Of a stretch of 64,000 nt of DNA, positions 34,791 to 45,664 are shown in pieces. The stretch covers positions 7,729-71,728 of the forward strand of contig MU619244.1 in NCBI GenBank assembly GCA_025201805.1, written 5' to 3'. Under the pieces are notes generated by a model. That model ran no database searches and was not told where the DNA came from. It saw only the letters and a program-made list of their open reading frames with translations. The first letter of the stretch is position 1, and each line of letters begins with the position of its first letter. The stretch is from Parasitella parasitica. Taxonomy: Eukaryota; Mucoromycota; Mucoromycetes; Mucorales; Mucoraceae. The position numbers and the translations under genes are program-made.

Positions 34791-37004
34791 TCAATCTCGT
34801 CTTATTTTAGGAGGATATAAGGAAAACGCATGAAATTCAGTCAAAAAACCTTTTACTTTAGAGTCCACCGTTTCCAGCTCTTGCTTGAATATACGAGTTG
34901 TTTCCTTTAGTCTATTTCTTGATTAGAGCCTGTTTCCAATAAGGATTTATTCGAATGAACTTACTGTGTTTCCATGACAAAAAGCCTTTCTTTGGCTTGA
35001 AGCGTAGAACTTCGGTGTTCACTGCGTTCTTTTTCCAGTGCTCGTTCATGGCTGTCAACCATCATGTTGAACTTTTCGTTTTCGACTATAGTGCTCTCAT
35101 GATATTCATCGTACTTGTTCTTTCTTGCATCAAACTCCTTTTGCGTCATTTCTAAATTTGATTTGATTTGGTCGCTCTCTGCTCGTGTCGTATCTAAAAT
35201 TTCACGCAGATTCTCTGTTTCCTTTTGAAGATGTTCGAATTCATCTCTCGCACCTTGCTCTAAACTCTCTAATTTTGGCTGTGGAGATGGGCATTACTAA
35301 CCAGGCTCTCTCCTTCTTGAGATGCTACACTTACTATAATAACTTGGTTGATATTGACAGAAATCATTTCGTTCATTGTGGTCCCATCAGAATTATACGT
35401 AATCAACATATCCTGATATTGCATCACACTGGGAAACAGCTTTTTCACTTTGATATTATAGTTCTCGACTTCTGCGCGCACTTTTTCTTTCAATTTACTC
35501 AATATTTCAGTTTTGTGGTTATACACTGCTTTTCGATCTTGCGAATATGCGGTCAGTTCCGCCAACTTTGTTTTAGTCTCTTGAGCTTTGGTGTTTTTTT
35601 CCTTCAAATCTTTTACGGATACATTTCGTTCGTTCAATCTAGCTTCAAGCGCTTCAAGCTCTAATTTTACCGGTTGATTTTCCTTTCGTAGTCGTTTAAT
35701 TTCGTCTTTGACTATCTGGCTTAACTTTTGGTATTTAGAGACCCTCTTTTGCATCTTTTCACAATAAGCCCTGAATTTCGCAATGTCTACTGTCAATTCC
35801 TGATATCTTTTTTTTAAATCGTTGAGCGGCGACTATGTAGTATTAAAATCTGAAAATGCATTCATGGCATACGCTACATTTACCTCTTGAGACTCTAATT
35901 GAGCACATCTGTCTTTGTATGTTTGTGATTCCAATTCCAATTCACTAATCTGTCGCTTTGTTGTTATCGAAATATTCCCTAATTCAAAAGAAAAGAAAAA
36001 AAAAACCCCATCTAGTGTAAGTAACCTGCTGAACATTCTTTATCCAGTCCTTTATTCCTTACCGATAGCGTCTGTTAGTGCATTCACTTGCACGCTGTAA
36101 TCATCATCTGCATTCATGAATATATGGTAAGTGGAAAGAGTGAAATCGACAAACACTTTGGCCATGGAATTTCGATCCATCTCTAACTTGATCGGTTCTT
36201 CGAAATCGTCTGATTCTGCTAAATCGTTTGCTTTGCACATTTGCACCACCCAATAAAGCAAACCAAAAAAGATGGGGTTTGAGTGAATAGCACCAATGGA
36301 AAGTAGCGATTTACGGCTAATACTGTCTCTTAGAGGGTATCCCATTTGCCTTAACAAATCCACTACCTCGTCTTCAAACTTTTTTTTGGGGCGATAGTCA
36401 GGATCCCATCGTAATAGCAGGTGTTTTAGCATTGCATGAAATTCGGTTGAGCTGAGGATACGAATATTTCTAGATTGCGAAGCTGATTTATAGTTTGTTC
36501 TATTCAGGTATTCTGTGATGGTTTGTAAATATCGTCGCTGAGTGTCACTATCTTTGATGCTTCTTGGGTCGCTGGGGAATTTCTTTGTCGACATGTACTC
36601 GCCCTTCTCGAACTCTTGCACTGAATCTGATTCTAGCGGTTTCTTATCTAAACTGGAAAAAGGAATGTGTTTGATTAGATCAAGCAAGCAATGTTTGAAA
36701 AGGCTTCACACCTTGATACTGGATCATTGGGAAGACCAAGATGTTGTGAAGTATATACATGTTTACTGACTTTACTGATAGAGTGTGCTGGTTCAGTCTC
36801 TGCAGCGTGTGCGTGTAATGTCGTCGTCGATGGATCGTAATTATGGACTGTGCGCTGAGGAGCAATGGATGAAGCTTCATCGCTGCTCAAGTTGAGCTTG
36901 TTCATTACGGTTGACAGGCGCTGAGTTCTTTTCGAAGGATACGTCGAAGAGTTCAAGGGTATAGTTCGCTTTCTATTGTCATTCATATTAAGTTGAGAGT
37001 ACAT
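34791..37004 (-). CDS. NDC80: kinetochore protein NDC80 (HEC1)
   Basis: Outer-kinetochore microtubule-binding subunit of the NDC80 complex. Six exons close in phase: complement(34791..34911, 34965..35278, 35335..35832, 35884..35978, 36063..36652, 36712..37004), giving 636 aa, the family length. The basic N-terminal tail (RKRTIPLNSSTYPSKRTQRL) is the expected Aurora-regulated tail. Next is the calponin-homology domain: DPRSIKDSDTQRRYLQTITE, LLRWDPDYRPKKKFEDEVVD, MGYPLRDSISRKSLLSIGAI and NPIFFGLLYWVVQMC. The C-terminal two thirds is a long coiled coil (KRQISELELESQTYKDRC onward). The start could be 37004 or the Met six codons downstream at 36986. Confidence 0.9.
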
Positions 37005-37099
37005 TATTTTAAAGACGAGAGAAACGCGTTACATCAAATTATTGAAAATTTTGTAATTAAAGATAACAGGGTCAGCACCACTGTCTGTTGAAACACAGA

Positions 37100-38117
37100 T
37101 CAGGACTTTATTGCAATGAGTGCTTGTATAATGCTATCCTTTTCGATTAGAATCGACCCTTTCTTTGCAAATGTCTTTTCAATATCAACTTCATGGTTGC
37201 TGCAAACAAAGGACATCTTATCCTGCAAAATTCTCCCAAGATAAACAAGACGCAGAATGTGTGTCCCATTAGCGATCTTTAGCTCTTTGTAGTCAAATAG
37301 GCGACTCCTTAAAGAGCCAACAGTCTCGCTTTGTGAGCTAATAGTCAATGGGATGTCCTTTTCTGTTGATAGTCTAACAACTACCTTGAATGGATTCAAA
37401 GAGCAGTCTGGTGCAGGCACTAATTGCTGATGTCGATCCATCGTGGAATTGGAATAAACGCTAGGGGTTTCTTTCATCAAAAACGTACATGACAATGCTA
37501 AAGATGACTGGTCATCCTCTGTCATTGTATCTGATTGTCGCTCTAATATTAAATTTGCAGGAGGTACCACGCAATATACTGGTATCTCATATTCATTTCC
37601 TAACTCTGTGCACGTCAGAGAGAAATAAAAAGAAAAGGTCAGCATTTCCGATTGCATTATAATTATATATGTGGGTATACCATCGAAGCATCCGTCACAT
37701 GGATTACCAGTAGGTAAAATTATATTTGCAGCTTCTAAGATGGATCTAGCCATCATTATGTCTTCTTCTGAAAATGCCACTTGTAATGCCTGCCAAATTT
37801 CTACCCTGCCCTGACCTGTTATTAGACTTTGCATACGTAACTATCATTTAATGTATACTTACTCCATAGCTAGGTACTGTTTCCCAAAACACAGATCGCT
37901 TTAAATCCAATTCAGCATCTGTAATTGGCACTTCTGCTGTCCATAATAACCCAGCTCGCTTAAATGGTTTGCTTTTGTTATAATAATATGCTCTTGGAAA
38001 TGGAGTTTGATCCTGATTACTGTTATTTCCTTGAATTGTGTTTTGATTGGCTGCCATTATTGATCTGGATCTTGACAATGAGCCTTGATCTACAAGGCTG
38101 GATGGACAGCAACCCAT
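37100..38117 (-). CDS. ubiquitin-domain protein UBTD (DC-UbP)
   Basis: Homologue of UBTD1/2, small proteins that link E2 enzymes and deubiquitinases. The model complement(37100..37605, 37681..37810, 37863..38117) gives 296 aa. MGCCPSS at the N-terminus is a predicted myristoylation (Gly2) and palmitoylation (Cys3/Cys4) site. The UBTD N-terminal domain follows: AGLLWTAEVPITDAELDLKR, SVFWETVPSYGGRVEIWQAL, ARSILEAANIILPTGNPCDG, then ELGNEYEIPVYCVVPPANLI. A C-terminal ubiquitin-like domain begins VVVRLSTEKDIPLTISSQSE and includes LRLVYLGRILQD. The 75-nt second intron is a multiple of three without stops, so retention would insert 25 residues. Confidence 0.88.
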
Positions 38118-38248
38118 TATATAACAATAATTGAGAAAGGAAGAAAGAAGCTAAAAGAGTTCTCGAGTGGTATAGAACTTCATATAAAATAAATTACAAG
38201 GGGATATGATAAATCCTCTACACGTGATGCACGTTAGAAGGCAAATTA

Positions 38249-39308
38249 TTAGCGCGGCATCCATTTATTATTCTCGATATCTTCAAATCTGATCTGATGA
38301 AAAATACTCGAATTATTATTATTAACCTGCAAGGGTTTACCAAGGAGTTGTGTCGATTGACTGAACTCCACCAATGATTGATCCAATTTCGAAGACATCT
38401 CGATAAACCCAAAACAAATTACAGCTAATGTAATCGAATCTAAACGGCACATATAGTATGCCCAATTGTCAAGTAGTTTACCATCAAGTTTCATCTTGAT
38501 CTATTTTTTTTTGTCTCTCTTTAGATGGTTTCAGGGGCTGTTTAATGTATTCAATATAGCTTGCCTTATCTTCTTCGTTTGAAAATTCCAATGTTTGTAA
38601 ATCCAATGATAATCCAAATCCAACGGCCTTCGTATAACTCTCTTTACAACCCCACAATTGATAAAATGTCTCTAATCGAACATCATTATCATTACTATCC
38701 ATAACCAAATGCATTTCTCTTGGTGTTAACTGCACAAAACAAAAAAATATGTTACATCAGATTGTTTGGTTATTCTGACTTACTTGAGGCCGGAAAATCT
38801 CCAAATAAGCATCGATCGATTGGTTTTTCGGACGATCGATGACCACAGTATCGACACCAATTTTCATATTTTTTGTGCAGCCAAAAATAACCCAATCGCC
38901 CTCATGAGATGTATTAAAATCATAATGCAATGATTCAAATCGTTTCTATTCAAAGAGTACTAGTCAGTAAAGTTGCATGAACTATTTTTTATTTCCCTAT
39001 ATTTCATACCAAAATTGGTTTACCTGCTGGTAAACGGTCAAACTCAAGATCAAACCAAGGCATCTGTAATTTTTGAGAAAAGTAATGTCGTCTTAACAAC
39101 AAGTTGGCTAGTGCCAAGTGCCTATCTTTATCAAATTTGAATCGCATGACAGATGGGTGTTCAACTGTTGGTAACCATGACAACGCCCTGTCAAACTTTT
39201 CTTTCATAAATAAGCTAGAATATAGCGTACAACAACAAAATTTAGATTTACCTTATCACCCTCAAAAGCGCCTTTAATGTTAAAACAAAGTAAGTCTGGT
39301 TTATCCAT
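38249..39308 (-). CDS. 4'-phosphopantetheinyl transferase (Lys5/AASDHPPT type)
   Basis: Sfp-type enzyme that moves phosphopantetheine from CoA to carrier proteins such as alpha-aminoadipate reductase and fatty acid or polyketide synthases. Motifs are FDKDRHLALANLLLRRHYF, LPAGKPIL, HYDFNTSHEGDWVIFG, KIGVDTVVIDRP (Mg-binding Asp) and FYQLWGCKESYTKAVGFGLS (W-x-x-KES-x-x-K-A signature). Clear exons include 38784..38945 and the stretch ending 38729. There are two irregularities. Near 38486-38494 the frame changes by one base between KIDQDE and LDGKLLDNWAYY with no plausible intron. The proposed first exon (MDKPDLLCFNIKGAFEGDK from 39308) does not join the next exon in phase by GT-AG. Either the contig has small errors or the gene is damaged. 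Confidence 0.78.
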
Positions 39309-39660
39309 CGCGTATGTTATTTAAAAGTAAAACTGGAAGAAACGCTGAGATATCCGGTAGCTGCACTTCAATGATGAGTTGCTTAGGTAATATTTCTAAA
39401 TATTTACGATATCTTAACTGGAAACACATTCAATATCATATACAGTAGTATCTGTATGAGATTCACGACCATATTTCTCCTGCTAGAAATACATAACAAC
39501 CTACATAGCAGGTCCTTTTTTTTTGTTTATTTGCAAAAAAGAAGATCGAAGTTTCATTGAGTGAGTTGGCTGCAATGATTCAATTTGTTTCTATACAGAC
39601 CAGAGGCCTATACAAGGTATATACACTAAACGACGCTACAATACACTACACTACACCGCA

Positions 39661-39984
39661 CTACATCACCACACATTTTTCACTGTAGTCAATGAATAAT
39701 TCGTCGGCTTTTCTTGGGTTGAGAAAATCTGGTTCATTTATGTAAACCTTCTCCTTGTCAGATTTGAATACAGCAGACGTGAATCCCGCAACGTCTTCAA
39801 CAGTATCAAAGACCATATTGATAGCAGCTATTGTTGTAAATTTAGTAAATAGTGTTGACACTACGGCTTTATTGTAAAACTTACTTTGCTTCATATTATG
39901 TTGAGCAGCAACAGGCTTTGGTGCCGGATGCTTTAAATCAAGAGCGTCGTTGTATATATGTTCTTTTTCTTGGTAAGGATACAT
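39661..39984 (-). CDS. small CaaX-box (prenylated) protein, unknown function
   Basis: The ORF is open over 107 codons, but a good donor (A|GTAAGT) at 39884 and acceptor (AATAG) at 39828 enclose a 57-nt, stop-free intron containing TTACTAA. The spliced model complement(39661..39827, 39885..39984) gives 88 aa. The protein is polar (residues 1-33 with PYQEKEHIYNDALDLKHPAP; then INMVFDTVEDVAGFTSAVFK) and ends CVVM. That is a CaaX box with Met, favouring farnesylation, which would tether this small protein to membranes. No known domain is recognised. It is divergent from the next gene, with about 350 bp between them. Confidence 0.6.
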   Translation of the reverse strand: MYPYQEKEHIYNDALDLKHPAPKPVAAQHNMKQSKFYNKAVVSTLFTKFTTIAAINMVFDTVEDVAGFTSAVFKSDKEKVYINEPDFLNPRKADELFIDYSEKCVVM

Positions 39985-40338
39985 GGTGATTTAGTAGATT
40001 ATTAAAGTAAAGAGAAAGACAGGTTGGATTTCGTGAGACATTTTTATACATTTTTTCGTGGATTCGCTGTTCATTGTCCAAATGCTGTTTTCCAAATTTA
40101 GTAAAAAAGTTCACCCTGAATGATACATCTTTCTAAATTGTATCATGAAAAACAAAAACATTCAAAAAAGGCTTTTTCGATGAAAGTAATATACGTGAAA
40201 AATTCCCGGGATGACAGTATAATAATTTACATCTGAACTATATAAAAGGTACATTAAGCAATAGAGAAACATATCTAGCGATTAAATTCACGCTTTCTTT
40301 TGTTCTCTTTCGAATAAAAATCCCCTCTTAACAGATAT

Positions 40339-41931
40339 ATGAGTGCAGTAGGGCAGAAACCAATAAACTCTAAGAGGAGATCTTTAAAAAGAGACCCAAT
40401 GTCATTTTCCATGCGGCAGAAAAAGAAGGAGCGTTCGGAAGTTCGAAAAAATGCATCCAGCAAGGACTCATCACCACCACTATCAACAAATGAGGACCAC
40501 CCAAGCCCTATTCACATGGAAGAAGCTGCAGAAATTGAAAATTTATCCCCCGTTATGGAAGAAACAACCTTGCAGCATTCATCTACTGTCCAACAAACAG
40601 ATATCATACCACCTATCACCAGCAAAACAAGAGACATCATGTCAAATTTAAGTAAAAGATTCGACCCTGCTGAGATTTTCCCCTATAGCAACAAACCGCA
40701 TGAAACTAGACAGAAAACAATAGCAGAGGAAAGCAAGCAATGGGAATCCTTGTTTGATCCACAGCACACATTTGGATCATTTCAAGCGAGCATTGCAAAG
40801 CCTATATCTTCTCAACAGTACTATTACAAGGGAAAATGGCCTTTGGATCAAGAAGATATTTTAGGCATGATACCCAAACCTAAAAAACCAACAACACAAC
40901 AGCCTAATAATAGTAGCACAGCAACGACCCCTAATCTTTCCATTGTAGAAAGAGAACTCGCAACAACAACATTTGCATTCCCCACTGTTCCCAGTCCCAC
41001 ATTGCCAGATATAAAACAGCTCGAGTTGCACATCAATCCCATTCTGCAAGACAATGAAAGCGAATACTTGTTTCCAAGAAGTGGCTCACAGATTGAAATT
41101 TTACCCTGTCCATCATTGACACAATTCCCTAAATACAAACAGTCAGAGAATGAAGCTTTGTGGAAAGATAGATTAAAATTACTAAATAAGATCCAACATT
41201 GTGGTTTCCGTGAGGAGTTAAATGGGACACAAAACAGTAAACGCATAGAGTCTGCGGCTAGTCGATTGCATCGACAGTTGAAGCGTAAAGCAGAACAAAT
41301 AAAGCGTGAAACTTTAGTCGATTCTAGCACAGAAGAAGAGGAGGAAGATGATGAAAAAGGTGAAGATGCTTATAATGTTATGGATGGAGCCGAAGACGGG
41401 GCACTGCTTGTTGCAATGGAGCCAGATACGTTAGTCATGGAATCTACGGAGAAACAAGAACATGACACTGTTAGTAGTCTACACACACATCAATATGAAT
41501 CAAGCCTAGTGAGCCTCAACGATGAGTGGGAGAACATCTCGTTTAAACCACCCTGTTCCATCAAAGATGTCGACGCGGAAAAACAAGAGCAGACTCCAGA
41601 TGTTGAAATCAAGAGACGAAATCGTCCCACCTTTCTGCTTTTTGCTTATGGATTCTTGTTTCCTCCATTATGGATAATTGGCGCACTATACAATCCAAGT
41701 GGCACCATTCAAAGAACAACTACCAGTAAAAAGATAGATCGAAAGTGGAGGGATTATTCCCGAAATGCATTTTTTGTATTTACTATCATTGTATCTGTTG
41801 TAATTGTTCTAATTTTAGTGCTTAAGCCTCAGGCTGTGGGGTTTAGAAGTAGCAGTGAACAGATTTATCAGGAAGAGAGGATTATTTTTGAGGAAACTGA
41901 TACTACTGCTGCTGGACAGCAGTTGCTTTAG
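40339..41931 (+). CDS. C-terminally membrane-anchored, largely disordered protein
   Basis: Single-exon 530-aa ORF of no named family. The first 430 residues are hydrophilic, S/T/P/Q/E-rich, with a basic start (RRSLKRDPMSFSMRQKKKER), a short conserved-looking stretch (DPAEIFPYSNKPHETRQKTI, ESLFDPQHTFGSFQ, YYYKGKWPLDQEDILGMIPK) and an acidic run (EEEEEDDEKGED). Two hydrophobic segments follow: FLLFAYGFLFPPLWIIGALY (about 434-453) and AFFVFTIIVSVVIVLILVLK (about 478-497), joined by a basic loop and followed by a short acidic tail. The topology suggests a large cytosolic domain on an internal or plasma membrane. The function is unknown; the motif RPTFLLFAYGFLFPP looks conserved and searchable. 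Confidence 0.75.
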   Translation: MSAVGQKPINSKRRSLKRDPMSFSMRQKKKERSEVRKNASSKDSSPPLSTNEDHPSPIHMEEAAEIENLSPVMEETTLQHSSTVQQTDIIPPITSKTRDIMSNLSKRFDPAEIFPYSNKPHETRQKTIAEESKQWESLFDPQHTFGSFQASIAKPISSQQYYYKGKWPLDQEDILGMIPKPKKPTTQQPNNSSTATTPNLSIVERELATTTFAFPTVPSPTLPDIKQLELHINPILQDNESEYLFPRSGSQIEILPCPSLTQFPKYKQSENEALWKDRLKLLNKIQHCGFREELNGTQNSKRIESAASRLHRQLKRKAEQIKRETLVDSSTEEEEEDDEKGEDAYNVMDGAEDGALLVAMEPDTLVMESTEKQEHDTVSSLHTHQYESSLVSLNDEWENISFKPPCSIKDVDAEKQEQTPDVEIKRRNRPTFLLFAYGFLFPPLWIIGALYNPSGTIQRTTTSKKIDRKWRDYSRNAFFVFTIIVSVVIVLILVLKPQAVGFRSSSEQIYQEERIIFEETDTTAAGQQLL

Positions 41932-42694
41932 TAGTGTGTCTTGATTAGTAAAATAAACAAGAAAAGCTGTATTTATCGACAATTTTAGCAGGCCAAATAA
42001 GCTAACTGGTTGATTAGCTTTCTGGTTAATTGGCTTTCGTGTGATGAAGATTATATGCGTACATTTCTAGCTGTGTAAGTTACTACAGGCAAGCTCTCTT
42101 CTTTTTTATACCTTAGCAAAAACTTATTATCCAGTCATCTAGAAACTATTTACTATATTTTACGGCAACATTTGATCCGTGAATAGTACATACATGGCTA
42201 CATTTTCTTCTAATTAAATTGATACCTTTTTCTTGATTCTACTAGTAAGCTTACAATCAAAAACCTCAAGGTTTCTGCTTGCGCAGCGTATTATAGCTAC
42301 TTTAGCTGGGAGTAACCATTATTGACATCTCCAACATGTAAAAAAAAAACAAACATGAAAGATTTTGTCATGGAAGCTCTTTACTTTTACTAGACGTGAT
42401 TGTTACAAACTCAACGTACATAAATTCCAAGAAAGCATGGCAGTAAATAAACATGCCAGAGTTGTTGCGTAGATATGCTCTCAAACCCCCCTCCCCCCAT
42501 CCCCAACATTAAATAATCAAGATTTTAGTGTACGTTATCGTAAAAACCATATGCACTCTGTACAGATATACGGTACGCAAACAAAGTAATGTACAATTTA
42601 ATTTTTGAAGGGTTACGTACATACATGCATACATAATGTGTAAAATACAATTTATTGATAAAAAATCATCTATACAAAATATATGAAATGAAAT
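41932..42694. other. convergent intergenic region
   Basis: No gene. It contains C-rich runs (42486-42504) and A-runs. AATAAA at about 41952 may serve the plus-strand gene. Confidence 0.4.
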
Positions 42695-44610
42695 CTAATG
42701 AGAAAATTGGCCAAAAAAGCGAGGATTGCTGCTATCAGAGCTGAACCTGGCAATATCACAACCCGTTACAACTTCATGTTTCTCATAAACAGGACATTTG
42801 GTTGTAATGCAACCCAAAATACTATTGGCAACGGATTTTCCTTCTAGCCATCCGCCGTGCAAAAACCCGTAGTAGTCAGCCGACGTAGCCTCGCCTGCAA
42901 ACCATAAATTACCCAAAGGAGCTCGCATGTTCAGATGATGTTTTTTTGAGGCACCAATAGGCCAATTTGAGTAACTCCCTCTAAATAAAGGGTGCTGATG
43001 CCACCGTGGGATCAAAATGTCGATGGGTGGTTCGATAGCTGCAGAAGGAAACATTTTTTGTAACACACGCATAATCTCATTCCCTACTTGATTTTTTGTC
43101 ATACGCTCAATTCTCTGTGATTCTGTATCTGTAGTTGTCACCATGAGGATGTTGTCTCCGGAAGACGCGGGTTTGAATAGATAACCTGGTGCGTTTAGGT
43201 TTTGCCATACTGTATAGTAACCGCCATGCTGTGTCACGTTATTAGCATACAAGGCAAACTTACGTATATGTTTATATTGATTTTTTAGTGACGCTAGATT
43301 GGCGATTTACATGTTATTATTTATAATACCTGCCAATCGCCCCAAAATCTTTCTTTGAACAACAGGAAAATCTTTGTATATGTAGTCATATGAAAGCTTA
43401 ATAGAGACTCTCTTTTCCACTCTGGAAAAGTAGGGCTGAATTGCACCGAATCGCTTTGCAATACTCCCAGTCTACAGGAACCATATATTTTGTTATTATA
43501 GTCATCAAAACAAATAAGCAAACATAATGAATTTACTTACGAAAACGTGCAGATTGCATATTCAGCTTCAATGACATGTCCATTTGAAGTGATTACTGTC
43601 ACATTGTGATCATTGTAGATGACTTTTGTAATTAATGTGTCGAGCATGAGGCGGGCATCATTCAAATGAAGGAATGTTTGGAGCTCTTGGACAAGGATAT
43701 GGTTGAATCCTCTTTGTTTTGTTTTTTGTGAGTGGTCAGTTGCAGTGAATAGTAGAAGGGAAAAAAAAAAAAGAGCCGTGTACCTTTCATCAACTACAAA
43801 TTCGTTTCCAAATGGATAAGTTCCTGTAATTGAATCGACAGTTCCCGTTGCATAGTCAAGTGAACACATTTCAGCAGGCTCAGAAAACTCCCAATCAATA
43901 TTAAAATACTCTACGGCAGCTTTGAGAGGCGTATTTGGTTTCCAACCTAATAGACTGAGTGCAGATCGACTTGATAGATCGACCTGTTGACGTTTCATTC
44001 GCTTTTCTATCATTGATTAACAAGATTATTAGCTAATACCAAGTGTTTGTGTTGCATAATGATATACCTGCATAATCTACAAGTTTCACCTTGACGGATT
44101 CAAATTGATGACTAGTGTAGATGCCTTTTTCCTGATCCTCCATTAGACCAAAGTCATCAAAATAAGCAACGTTATCTTTATCATTGGGTGTCGTTTTTAG
44201 TCCATGCTGGGTGGCCATTCTATAGATTGGATTGTCTCCTTTGCCATAAATCTATCATTTAAACTAGTGTTTATATGGCAGTTGATCTGACAGTGCGAGC
44301 TTCAATATTCCTTTACCCAATTAGCACCCAATTCAACATGACTATTGCCAAATGCTTGATGCTGTACTCTGCCTGTGCATTAAACAATCAATCGAACCCT
44401 TCATATAAACATGAAAGCTCATATTGTAATACCTCCGATAAAGGATTGCGCATCGACAATAACATAGTCTTGCATGTTTGCCTCATTCAATGATTTTGCA
44501 GCTGAAATGCCAGCTGCACCTGCACCTAGAATGACAACCTTGGTCTTGATCTGTTTTGATTCAACTGAAATCAATGCTGTCAATAGCAATAGCAGTAGAA
44601 TTAGTTTCAT
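42695..44610 (-). CDS. flavin amine oxidase (polyamine oxidase-like), secreted or ER
   Basis: FAD-dependent amine oxidase acting on polyamines or other amines, with H2O2 as by-product. Seven exons are inferred. MKLILLLLLLTALISVES at 44610 is a good signal peptide, so this Met is chosen, although in-frame Mets lie upstream (to 44733). The dinucleotide fold follows: TKVVILGAGAAGISAAKSLN, then IGGR, VELGANW and IYGKGDNPIYRMA. The middle includes FVVDERGFNHILVQEL and VIEAEYAICTFSLGVLQ. The C-terminal FAD and substrate part reads LGNLWFAGEATSADYYGFLH and GGWLEGKSVANSI. A 72-nt intron at 43712-43783 is stop-free and a multiple of three, so the ORF reads through it, but homologues would lack that poly-F insert. 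Confidence 0.85.
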
Positions 44611-45061
44611 TATCCAAGGAACTGAAAAATATAATTGCAAAATAAAAAAGGCTACAACACTCAATAGAAACCCATCTTTAAATGGCTTTTTCATGCTACA
44701 CAACACTTCATGTGATTGAATTTCATATAACAAAAGAGTTTATTTTACTGCCAGTATAAATGTTAATTTCCTTTAAGAAAAAAGAGGGGGGAGAGAAAGA
44801 AAGAAAAAGGTATGATTATGTCATATGTATATATGTATAAGGCGAAGGGGACTACCTTGAGAAAGAGAATAGACATGTATAGGAATGCTAATTTTCATGA
44901 AAAAAAGAAATGCATAAAGATGATGAGACTAATAATAATAATAAAAATAGAAAAAAGACAAATAAATAAATTACTAAGGAAAAACTAATCATGAGATGCT
45001 TATAAGTGTAATTGTTTTTGTTGGACTTTTTTGTTTTTTGTTGGTGTTGTTATGTAGGATT

Positions 45062-45626
45062 TTAGGCGCCAAAAACGATGTTCATATTATCAGGTGATGT
45101 AAAAGGAGAGTATTGCTGATCAACATAGGGTGCATAAATAGATTGATAATTATCTGTGTTATCGTTCATAGGAGGGTTTGGGAACATCGAGTCCATATTT
45201 ACATCAAACTGCGTCTGTTGTTCGTGGTAATTCTGGTACGAGTCATTCAGGCTTGTCATTTGCAACAAGTGATGCTCGTCCTGCAGCTGCAGCTGCTGCT
45301 GCTGCTGTTGTTGTTGTTGTTGTTGCTGTTGTTGCAACGGCATCGGTTTAAATGGTGATAGTAACGTCATTGGTATATTGAGAGCGGAGGTAGACGCATT
45401 AGGCTCCAACTTGATGCCTTGGTTGAAAGGATCGGTTGAGCCATTATTGTTGTATTGAAGCGTTGAACAGGGCGAAGAGGCCGAGGATGAACTAAAGTCG
45501 TCTTCAAAAGAAGAGCCCTTTCCCATAGCTGAAGCTGCTGTTGTACCACTGCTCCAGTTTGATTCCTCCTTGGTAAATGTATTCTGAGATGGTTCAGGAT
45601 AGTACGAAGAGTTGAACATGTGTTGC

Positions 45627-45664
<38 letters not shown>

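Noticed and set aside
38495-38510. Homopolymer (A9) length error as the cause of the PPTase frame break
   Set aside because: Changing the run by one base in either direction gives an immediate stop, so the break must lie downstream of it.
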